Source of the DNA: JAIBAI01 sp044238875
GTDB lineage: Bacteria > Bacteroidota > Bacteroidia > M30B66
Length of the DNA: 9,597 bases
Assembly (NCBI GenBank): GCA_044238875.1
Contig: JBIICM010000096.1
Location: 1-9,597 of the forward strand
Direction: 5' to 3'
Shown: piece by piece, positions 1 through 6,182 of the stretch
Numbering within the stretch: the stretch's first letter is position 1
Layout: every line of letters begins with the position of its first letter
The notes under the pieces: model-generated
Told to the model about the DNA's origin: nothing
What the model saw: only the letters and a program-made list of their open reading frames with translations
The model's database searches: none
Program-made: the position numbers and the translations under genes

Positions 1-288
1 CGGCAAAAGGCATTCAGCGTTGAGCACGTTTTTACGGGCGGAAATTCAGGTATTGTAAATGCCTGCAGCCAGCGTAACGGGCCTTCCTGGAGAATGATTG
101 TAAGTCCGGGAGCCGGTGGATTTGCATACGGTATTTATCCCGGCGGACAAAGCGGTAATCCGGGTAGCCGTTATTATGATAACTTTATAGCCGACTGGAG
201 CAAGGGTAAGTATTACCGGCTCAAAATGCTCCCGAATAGTGACCGTGAAAAACGCATGCTTTGTTTACTGAAAGCGTATGGAAAATAA
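1..288 (+). CDS. Penicillin acylase family protein, C-terminal end (partial)
   Basis: The first codon position is open to the left edge, so the start lies outside the window; 95 residues and a TAA stop remain. Penicillin acylases are periplasmic Ntn-hydrolases that are cut from a precursor into two chains and hydrolyse amide bonds, in some members beta-lactams or acyl-homoserine lactones. What is left is the end of the beta chain. It shows the features usual there: a GGNSGIVNA segment, then GPSWRMIVSPG, then GQSGNPGSRYYDN followed by a WSKGKYYRL tail. The ATG at 94 lies inside this conserved stretch and is not the real start. The nucleophile serine and the substrate pocket are outside the window, so substrate cannot be judged. 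The stop overlaps the start of the next gene by 11 bases, suggesting co-transcription. Family assignment is fairly secure; function is not. Confidence 0.85.
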   Translation, partial: RQKAFSVEHVFTGGNSGIVNACSQRNGPSWRMIVSPGAGGFAYGIYPGGQSGNPGSRYYDNFIADWSKGKYYRLKMLPNSDREKRMLCLLKAYGK

Positions 289-661
289 GAGGGGGAAATT
301 CTGGATAAGGGTTGCTATCGTGGTGGCGGGTATTTTGGTGCATCAGTTGCTGCTGCCCTGGTGGGGTTTACCACTGGCCTGTCTGCTTTGCGGATACCTG
401 ACAGCCCCCATGAACCGGTCTGCATTTATGGCAGGTTTTCTCGGAGGATTTGTAGCCTGGGGGCTTCCGGCACTTTACCTCGATTTGCAAAATGATTCAA
501 TACTCACCGCAAAGGTTATCAGGTTGTTTCCATTGCCCGAAATGCCAATTTTGCTTGTGCTGCTTACAGCTTTGCTGGGGGGCATAATGGGAGGATTCGC
601 CTGTAAAACGGGTGATTTGTTCCGAAGGTTTTTTTTGAAAGAAAAAGCCAGGTACTACTGA
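278..661 (+). CDS. Small four-helix membrane protein, conserved hypothetical
   Basis: A 127-residue, strongly hydrophobic protein. Membrane segments are visible at about residues 8-25, 27-45, 48-68 and 90-108, with a basic N-terminus (KRGK) and a basic tail (RRFFLKEKAR), which suggests both ends are cytoplasmic. Glycine-rich helices (AGFLGGF, LLGGIMGGF) suggest tight helix packing. The arrangement AFMAGF, then ALYLD, then ND.IL and LFPLP, then TALLGG resembles a hypothetical membrane family that I recall from other Bacteroidota, but I know of no assigned function. The ATG lies 11 bases inside the end of the upstream acylase gene, so translation may be coupled to it. The stop is only 7 bases from the stop of the convergent gene. 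Confidence 0.75.
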   Translation: MENKRGKFWIRVAIVVAGILVHQLLLPWWGLPLACLLCGYLTAPMNRSAFMAGFLGGFVAWGLPALYLDLQNDSILTAKVIRLFPLPEMPILLVLLTALLGGIMGGFACKTGDLFRRFFLKEKARYY

Positions 662-668
662 CTACTGC

Positions 669-902
669 TCAGCGCACTTCGGTGAAATCAACATATTCAC
701 CCTCATCACTGCCTTTGCCCGGGGTTTCAATCCTGATATCACCTTCCCTGCGGGCGGAGGTATTACGCTGCGGCTCACGGTAAGCGCCTTGCATGCTGCG
801 GGCTGTTTTCTGCACAAAATGCCTCGCCACAAGCGGCAGTATGAGGTTGAAAAACACCTGATAAAGGAAATAGATAAACAGTAAAATGAGCAGAAAACGC
901 AT
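669..902 (-). CDS. DUF4834 family small membrane protein
   Basis: A 77-residue protein with one N-terminal membrane helix (about residues 3-25), a basic stretch after it, and a hydrophilic tail. The layout matches the Bacteroidota family DUF4834: a short helix, a positively charged linker, a GDIRIET-like strand (54-60), and a closing GEYVDFTEV (68-76), which is the family's most recognisable mark. The helix followed by Arg and Lys suggests an inner-membrane anchor with the tail in the cytoplasm. The function of the family is unknown to me. It lies 49 bases downstream of recX on the same strand, but a good promoter fills that gap, so it can be expressed on its own. Confidence 0.75.
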   Translation of the reverse strand: MRFLLILLFIYFLYQVFFNLILPLVARHFVQKTARSMQGAYREPQRNTSARREGDIRIETPGKGSDEGEYVDFTEVR

Positions 903-920
903 GGTCTTAAATTATGATTG

Positions 921-950
921 CAAATTTACAAAATACCTGCCATTGATCAA
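921..950 (-). promoter_or_regulatory. Bacteroidota-type promoter for the DUF4834 gene
   Basis: On the minus strand TTG (950-948) is followed after 19 bases by TAAATTTG (928-921). This fits the known Bacteroidota housekeeping promoter, TTG at -33 and TAnnTTTG at -7, with the usual 19-21 base spacing. The box ends 18 bases before the ATG at 902, leaving a short leader without a Shine-Dalgarno sequence. Both elements sit in the 49-base gap after the recX stop, where a chance match is less likely than in a long spacer. Confidence 0.65.
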
Positions 951-951
951 G

Positions 952-1410
952 CTATGGCATAATGTCGCTAAACGCGTCAGGCGCATTTAAAAACTGATGG
1001 ATCAGTGCCGGCTCAAAACCTTTTGCCACAAGCTGCCTGAAGCGCTTACGGGCGTCAGCGGCTGTTTTCACCGGTGGTTTTTCAATCAGGCGCTGAAGTG
1101 TTTGCCGGTATTCATTATCCCGTATTTCCTGCAGACCATTTTTTATGCAGGGTTTGGATACTTTCTTTGCAAGCAGCGCTGCTTCAATTTTTCGCCGTCC
1201 CCAGTGATTGTTTTTGAACTTACCCCTTGCAAAAGCCCTTGCAAAACGCTCCTCGCTGATGAAACGGGTGGCAATCAGCTCAGCAATCAGCTGTTCAGCC
1301 ATCGCCCCCTTAAGGCCGAGTGCCGATAGTTTTTGCCTGACTTCTTCCTGACAGCGTTCCTGATAGGCGCAATAACGTTCAACCTTGTTTCTGATATCCT
1401 GACTAATCAT
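952..1410 (-). CDS. recX: Regulatory protein RecX
   Basis: A 152-residue protein of normal RecX length. RecX binds RecA filaments and limits their growth or recombinase activity. The family is made of three-helix repeats. Visible marks are the first repeat YCAYQERCQEEVRQKL (13-28), the core FISEERFARAFARGKF (50-65) followed by NHWGRRKIEAAL (68-79), and a more divergent third repeat ending in FLNAPD. The frame stays open to an ATG at 1497, but that would add 29 residues unlike RecX and overlap the end of the SNF2 gene; the ATG at 1410 starts exactly at the usual RecX N-terminus. There is no strong ribosome binding site, as is common in this phylum. The 28-base gap from the SNF2 gene suggests co-transcription; recA itself is not in the window. 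Confidence 0.9.
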   Translation of the reverse strand: MISQDIRNKVERYCAYQERCQEEVRQKLSALGLKGAMAEQLIAELIATRFISEERFARAFARGKFKNNHWGRRKIEAALLAKKVSKPCIKNGLQEIRDNEYRQTLQRLIEKPPVKTAADARKRFRQLVAKGFEPALIHQFLNAPDAFSDIMP

Positions 1411-1438
1411 ACAATGATAAGCTGCATTATTGGGTAAC

Positions 1439-4381
1439 CTAAGAGAAAAGTTCTTCCAGTTCCTCGCGGCTGATGGCTGAAAACGGATTACCGCCACTTA
1501 TAATTTCCCGGGCCAGTTTGTTTTTCCTTTCCTGCATCCGCAGTATTTTTTCTTCAATGGTGTCGCGTGTGATGAATCGCCAGGCGAATACCGGCTGAAA
1601 CTGGCCGATACGGTGCGAACGGGCAATGGCCTGGGCTTCGGCAGCCGGATTCCACCAGGGATCGAGGATGAAAACAGAATCAGCTTGTGTGAGGTTAAGA
1701 CCGGATCCCCCCGTTCTTAACTGAATCAGGAAAACCCTGAAACCATCACTTTTTTCATACTCCTGCAGCAGACCTGCACGCGCCGGCATTGGCACACTTC
1801 CGGTGAGCATGCTAAAAGGGATGCCGTTTGTTTGAAAATGATTGCTGTAGAGCTCAAGATGCCTGACAAACTGCGAAAACATCAATACCTTCTTGCCCTC
1901 TGCCCTCAGCACTTCCAGGCGTTCGAGTACTTGTTCAAACTTGGCTGAATTGCCGGTATAGGTTTGGTCATCAAGTACCGGATGAATCGCAATTTTACGG
2001 AGTTGCATCAGTCCGCGAAGAATCATAAACTGACTTTTCTGAATACCTTCTTGGTTAACCAGTTGAAGGATTGCATTCCGGTAAGCTGATTTTTGCTGTT
2101 CGTAGCGTTCACGCTGAACCTCATCCATTTCGCAAAAATGCTCCAGCTGGGTTAAGGCAGGCAGCTCTGGCGCCACCTCTTCCTTGGTTCGGCGCATGAT
2201 AAACGGCTGAATCACTTTTTTCAGCTTCTCAAGTTGTTTCTGATCATTGTTTTTCTCTACCGGAATGATAAATTCTTTTCTGAACCAGGCAAAACTGCCC
2301 AGCAGACCGGGCTGCAGAAAATTAAGCTGTGACCACAAATCTGAAAGGGAGTTCTCAACCGGGGTGCCGGTCATTACAATGCGTTGCTTGCCTCTGAGCT
2401 GGCGTACACGCTGGTAGGTAACAGAGCGAACATTCTTGATGAGCTGGCTTTCGTCGAGCACGATGGTTGAAAATTCAGTTTCACTGAACAGGTGAATATC
2501 ATTTCTGATCAGGCCATAGGTGGTGAGCACCACATCGGCATTCTGCGCTACATCACCGTGCTGTCTGCGCTTTTGCCCAGCATGAATGTAAACCAACAAA
2601 TCGGGCGCAAATTTCCTGAGTTCATTCATCCAGTTATGAATCAGCGAAGGGGCCATCACAATCAGGGCCGGACTCACCTTAACGGGTGTCGGCATATCAA
2701 ACAAACTCAGCTGTCCGTTTGAGGAATGCCCCTGATACCCGACTGCTTCTTCGGCAGGCGTTTGTTCATTTATCCGAACATGCAACAGTAGTGCAATTAC
2801 CTGAATCGTTTTGCCGAGGCCCATATCATCGGCCAGGCAGGCGCCTAATGATTTTGAGCGCAGGTTCCACAGCCAGCTGAAGCCGCTGAGCTGATATGCG
2901 CGCAATTGAGCGTTAAGTGTGGGAGGCTGCCCAATCAAAATCTCATCATTTTGCGCGTAAATGAGTTGTTTATCTGCCGGCAGCCTGTGCGATAAATCGC
3001 CGGTTATCATCGGATGCTGATCAAGCAAGCCATGATGCTGGCGATGCAGCCGCAATAATTCACCGGTTTCTTCACCGAATTCAAAAAGGCCCGCATACTG
3101 AGCAAACCAGGCCTCGGGCAGCAATACCATTGAGCCATCTGGCAGCAGCCACTGGCGGTTCCGCTCGAGTATATTTCTCCGTAATTGTAAAAAAGGGATC
3201 ACAAGGTCTCCTATCTTCACTACTGCGCGGATGTCGAACCAGTCGTTTTCATTGTCCATCGACAACAATTCAATCACTGGTTTTTCGAGCTTAACCTGTA
3301 GTCCTTCAAAGTCGCTGCTGATAACGAAACCACTCCCGTTGAGCTGTTCTCTCTGATCACGCAGCCATTCAAGTGATTCGTATTCGCCGCCTGTTGTATT
3401 TTGTAATACAAACCAGGAGGAGGCCACTTGTTTAAGCCCCAGCCGGGTAAGCGCTTCCGAAGCGGCATCTTCCATGGCAAAGTCGCGTTTAAAGCGAATC
3501 AGGGTACGCTCACTGCCGTTGCGGGCAAGCTGCACCAGCACGGGTTGCTGATTGGCAGCTGTAACCGGCAGATGGTCATAATGAAATTCAAGCTGGATGC
3601 GCGGCGCTCCGCCTAATCCGCGTGTGAGGCGTAATACTTTGCTGATTTTATCAGGCGTGTCGCGTGTCTGAAACCCTTCAAACCGTACTTCAAACTTTCT
3701 GGAAGCTTTCAGCATGAATGAGGCCAGGTACTGGTCGGTGAGTTTATCAGGAATGCTGATCTCGCGCTTCTTCAAAAAGGGTTTCAGCTTGTTGCCGTCA
3801 GTTCCGTCGGCGAATCCGTAAATGCAGCCATTGTGCAGCAGCCAGCAGGGCTCACCCGAAAGTATTTCGGTTCCTTCGCGCCACAAGTCAAGTTTGCGGC
3901 CACTGAAACTCACCTCAAGCTGATACCTGATGCCATCTTCTGTTCTGCAGAATGCATAAACAACTTTTGGCGGAGTGCTCATTACATGGTAACCTTTCAA
4001 CCCGGGGTGATCAGAGGAGCGTTCTTTCCAATGTACCTCGCAGCCCTTTAGTAATTCAAGGCAGGCTGCAATTCTGCGGTCGAAGTAACCAGAGAGTGCC
4101 TGGGTGAGCGCCTTATCTGCTGACATTTTTTCAAGAAAAAGTTCCCATTTGAGTTTCTTTTTATTGAATTGTTTTTCAATCGATTGCTGACTTAACTCAG
4201 CAATCAGTTTCAGCAGTTTTCTGTCAACCTCGGTGTAAGGGTAATTATGATCGTCAATCCGCTCATAAACAAGTCGCTGAAACTGGTAAGAAACAGCACC
4301 TGAATCGAGCAGATGAACCAGATAGGCGTTTAAACTTAGACCCAGTTGCGGATGGCGATAAAAGCTGTAAATTAATTTCAT
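1439..4381 (-). CDS. SNF2-family DEAD/DEAH-box ATPase (HepA/RapA-like group)
   Basis: A 980-residue protein of the bacterial SNF2 group, ATP-driven double-strand DNA translocases that remodel protein-DNA complexes. Residues 1-480 form a poorly conserved N-terminal part; I see no CxC..CxH SWIM zinc finger there. The motor follows: LRAYQLSGFSWL (493-504), Walker A DMGLGKT (519-525), DESQ Walker B (643-646), TGTPVENS motif III (671-678), SQF (836-838), TGGSGLNLT (890-898), DPWWNPAAEAQA (907-918) and HRIGQ (923-927). All catalytic motifs are intact, so an active ATPase is expected. A loop of about 35 residues between motifs I and Ia (537-570) contains QLSLF (557-561), a sliding-clamp-binding type peptide. 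The gene lies 50 bases after the amidohydrolase and 28 bases before recX. The family is certain; the biological substrate is unknown. Confidence 0.95.
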   Translation of the reverse strand: MKLIYSFYRHPQLGLSLNAYLVHLLDSGAVSYQFQRLVYERIDDHNYPYTEVDRKLLKLIAELSQQSIEKQFNKKKLKWELFLEKMSADKALTQALSGYFDRRIAACLELLKGCEVHWKERSSDHPGLKGYHVMSTPPKVVYAFCRTEDGIRYQLEVSFSGRKLDLWREGTEILSGEPCWLLHNGCIYGFADGTDGNKLKPFLKKREISIPDKLTDQYLASFMLKASRKFEVRFEGFQTRDTPDKISKVLRLTRGLGGAPRIQLEFHYDHLPVTAANQQPVLVQLARNGSERTLIRFKRDFAMEDAASEALTRLGLKQVASSWFVLQNTTGGEYESLEWLRDQREQLNGSGFVISSDFEGLQVKLEKPVIELLSMDNENDWFDIRAVVKIGDLVIPFLQLRRNILERNRQWLLPDGSMVLLPEAWFAQYAGLFEFGEETGELLRLHRQHHGLLDQHPMITGDLSHRLPADKQLIYAQNDEILIGQPPTLNAQLRAYQLSGFSWLWNLRSKSLGACLADDMGLGKTIQVIALLLHVRINEQTPAEEAVGYQGHSSNGQLSLFDMPTPVKVSPALIVMAPSLIHNWMNELRKFAPDLLVYIHAGQKRRQHGDVAQNADVVLTTYGLIRNDIHLFSETEFSTIVLDESQLIKNVRSVTYQRVRQLRGKQRIVMTGTPVENSLSDLWSQLNFLQPGLLGSFAWFRKEFIIPVEKNNDQKQLEKLKKVIQPFIMRRTKEEVAPELPALTQLEHFCEMDEVQRERYEQQKSAYRNAILQLVNQEGIQKSQFMILRGLMQLRKIAIHPVLDDQTYTGNSAKFEQVLERLEVLRAEGKKVLMFSQFVRHLELYSNHFQTNGIPFSMLTGSVPMPARAGLLQEYEKSDGFRVFLIQLRTGGSGLNLTQADSVFILDPWWNPAAEAQAIARSHRIGQFQPVFAWRFITRDTIEEKILRMQERKNKLAREIISGGNPFSAISREELEELFS

Positions 4382-4431
4382 GGGTCAATGCCGGAGACAT
4401 TAAATAGTATGCAATCTGCAAGAATAATCAT

Positions 4432-5613
4432 TCAGAGCCTTTGCGCCCTGCTTTGGGGTAAAATTTTTTTACCCTCCGGATCTGCATTGCTGATCCAGAC
4501 CAATCCGGGTTGTTTGCCAGGTTCAATAGTGCCCAACAGATTTGAAACGTTAAAAAGTAGGGCGCCATTCATACACGCCCATTCGAGCAGCTCAGTTGCC
4601 TCAATGGCAGGATAGGCTCCGGCGATCAGTTTTAATTCTTCCCAGATATCCAGCTGATTGTTTGAGGCCAGACTATCCGTGCCTATCACCATCTTTAGTT
4701 GCATCCGTCTGAAAAGTTCAATATCGGGCAAGCGTTGTTCAATGAAAAGATTTGCTCCTGGACAGAGGCAAAACCAGGCATCGCGCGCGCGCCATTCTTG
4801 CAGGTCGGCCGCCTCGGTGAATGTATTGTGCACCAACAGCACCCTTATGTTTTCAGGTATTCTCCGGCCGAGCCAGGTAAGCGAAGAAATCCCCGGCGGG
4901 TTCCATGTTTGATCTGAAATACCCATTTTGACCAATCGTTCAGCCATCGGGCCGGTTCCGTTGATAAAAAGTTCGCGTTCACTGAATGTTTCCTGGTTGT
5001 GTATGCTCAGTATTCCGCCCGTATTCAACAGTTCGCGGCAGATCAGGTCAAGCAGCTTTAATGATACCGAGTAGGGTGCATGCAGACAAAGGTTGCCGCG
5101 GCTGTTTCTGGGCAGCCCTTTTAAAGTTTCCAGTAATGCATATCCGCCTTCCATTACATCATCGGCCTTATTGCTGTTAAAGCCAAACCGTTCAATAAAT
5201 GTATGATAGGCGATTTCAGAAACCTCCTTCACATAAAAACTACCCGACCCGTTTGAGATATCACCTGTGAAAACAATACCGGCCTGCTGCATTTCACGGT
5301 CTGCCTTGAGCATGGCCGACCTGCGCGTTTCCTCGCCTGCATCACGCTGCAGCATCAGCGCTTCAATAAAGCCATTGAGTCCGGTTCCGCTGCTGATAAG
5401 GCCTTTCAGATGAGAGAGCTCCAGATGGCAGTGTGCATTCACAAAACCGGGCACGATCCAGCCCGGAAAATAGTCGGCATTTGCCCGGTCATAACCGGCA
5501 TCACCGGGCTGCAGCACCGTCAGTACTTTTTCATCAGCATCAGTAATTACAATACCGTCTTTGACCGGGCTGCCACTGAGTGTAAAAATAAGGTCGGCTG
5601 TTCGTCGGTTCAT
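4432..5613 (-). CDS. Amidohydrolase, deaminase type (possible aminodeoxyfutalosine deaminase)
   Basis: A 393-residue cytoplasmic metal-dependent hydrolase of the TIM-barrel amidohydrolase superfamily. The N-terminal strands lead into GFVNAHCHLELSH with metal ligands H61 and H63. Further expected active-site residues are H178 (LHAPYSVS), H205 and E208 (IHNQE), H262 (VHN) and D313 (GTDSLASNNQLD). This set is that of the cytosine/atrazine/S-adenosylhomocysteine deaminase branch. The spacing and the GTDSLASN motif are most like the 6-amino-6-deoxyfutalosine deaminases (MqnX) of futalosine menaquinone synthesis, but S-adenosylhomocysteine, guanine or other purine deaminases cannot be excluded from motifs alone, and no other mqn gene lies here. 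The start codon overlaps the hemJ stop as ATGA, which implies translational coupling. Family sure, substrate tentative. Confidence 0.88.
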   Translation of the reverse strand: MNRRTADLIFTLSGSPVKDGIVITDADEKVLTVLQPGDAGYDRANADYFPGWIVPGFVNAHCHLELSHLKGLISSGTGLNGFIEALMLQRDAGEETRRSAMLKADREMQQAGIVFTGDISNGSGSFYVKEVSEIAYHTFIERFGFNSNKADDVMEGGYALLETLKGLPRNSRGNLCLHAPYSVSLKLLDLICRELLNTGGILSIHNQETFSERELFINGTGPMAERLVKMGISDQTWNPPGISSLTWLGRRIPENIRVLLVHNTFTEAADLQEWRARDAWFCLCPGANLFIEQRLPDIELFRRMQLKMVIGTDSLASNNQLDIWEELKLIAGAYPAIEATELLEWACMNGALLFNVSNLLGTIEPGKQPGLVWISNADPEGKKILPQSRAQRL

Positions 5614-6146
5614 TGTCTGAACTTCCGGTAGATTCTGATGGCAGCGAATAGCAAAACAATAAGGCCCAGTATGCCTAATATGCCGCGGAACATATCAGCG
5701 GTATTTCTGAAAATCACCAGGAATACAATGGCGAATAAGAGTACGGTTGGTACCTCATTCCATATCCGCAGGAAATAGGAACTCACATACACACGGTTAT
5801 TGCGCAAATCGTTGTAAAACTTTTGAAGACTAAACTGATAAAATACCAGTAAAATGACCAGGATGATCTTTACCCATAACCAGAACCATTCTTCGCTGAA
5901 TGCTATACCCATTGTTGTGGCAAGCCATGAGCCGAGAATGAGCGTAATGATCATGGAGGGCCACATGATACCGAACAGCAGTCTTTTCTGCATGATTCTG
6001 AAACGGTTTAACAAGGCATCTCTAAGTTTTTCATCATCGTTTCGTGCCTCCACATCATATACCAGCAGGCGCGGAAAATAAAACAAACCTGCAAACCAGG
6101 TTACCACAAAAATGATATGCAGTGCTTTTAGATATTGGTAAGCCAT
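5610..6146 (-). CDS. hemJ: HemJ/CopD-like membrane protein (putative protoporphyrinogen oxidase)
   Basis: A 178-residue protein with four or five membrane helices (about 4-23, 57-77, 88-106, 132-148, 152-172). The opening YLKALHIIFVVTWFAGLFYFPRLLVY and the later RIWNEVPT (127-134) are hallmarks of the HemJ (UPF0093) family, which oxidises protoporphyrinogen IX to protoporphyrin IX in many bacteria lacking HemG and HemY. H10 is present. As I recall the family, histidine usually follows RLFVY, precedes the V/L-K pair near residue 92 and follows the Tyr near residue 103; here these sites hold D31, W91/V92 and Q104. K93 is kept. This may be typical of the phylum or may mean an altered haem-binding site. 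The gene begins 36 bases after the protease stop, with no recognisable promoter in that gap, and overlaps the amidohydrolase start by 4 bases. A non-HemJ role within the broader CopD-like group is the main alternative. Confidence 0.75.
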   Translation of the reverse strand: MAYQYLKALHIIFVVTWFAGLFYFPRLLVYDVEARNDDEKLRDALLNRFRIMQKRLLFGIMWPSMIITLILGSWLATTMGIAFSEEWFWLWVKIILVILLVFYQFSLQKFYNDLRNNRVYVSSYFLRIWNEVPTVLLFAIVFLVIFRNTADMFRGILGILGLIVLLFAAIRIYRKFRQ

Positions 6147-6182
6147 CGGCGATTGATAAAGATCAGTTTATTGAAATTATTA

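Noticed and set aside
997..1329. Plus-strand open frame of 110 codons opposite recX
   Set aside because: It is entirely antisense to recX, whose conserved motifs explain the sequence; the Cys- and Phe-rich translation looks like a shadow frame.
1411..1497. Upstream extension of recX to the ATG at 1497 (29 more residues)
   Set aside because: The added residues overlap the end of the SNF2 gene and do not resemble RecX; the ATG at 1410 gives the normal family N-terminus and length.
4380..4431. Search for a promoter before the SNF2 gene
   Set aside because: The 50-base gap contains a TACTATTT-like sequence on the minus strand, but it does not fit TAnnTTTG well enough to call; read-through from the amidohydrolase is the simpler view.
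4456..4474. Perfect palindrome GGGTAAA-N5-TTTACCC, considered as a terminator
   Set aside because: It lies inside the last codons of the amidohydrolase, the A/T run is within the stem rather than after it, and no T-tract follows on either strand.
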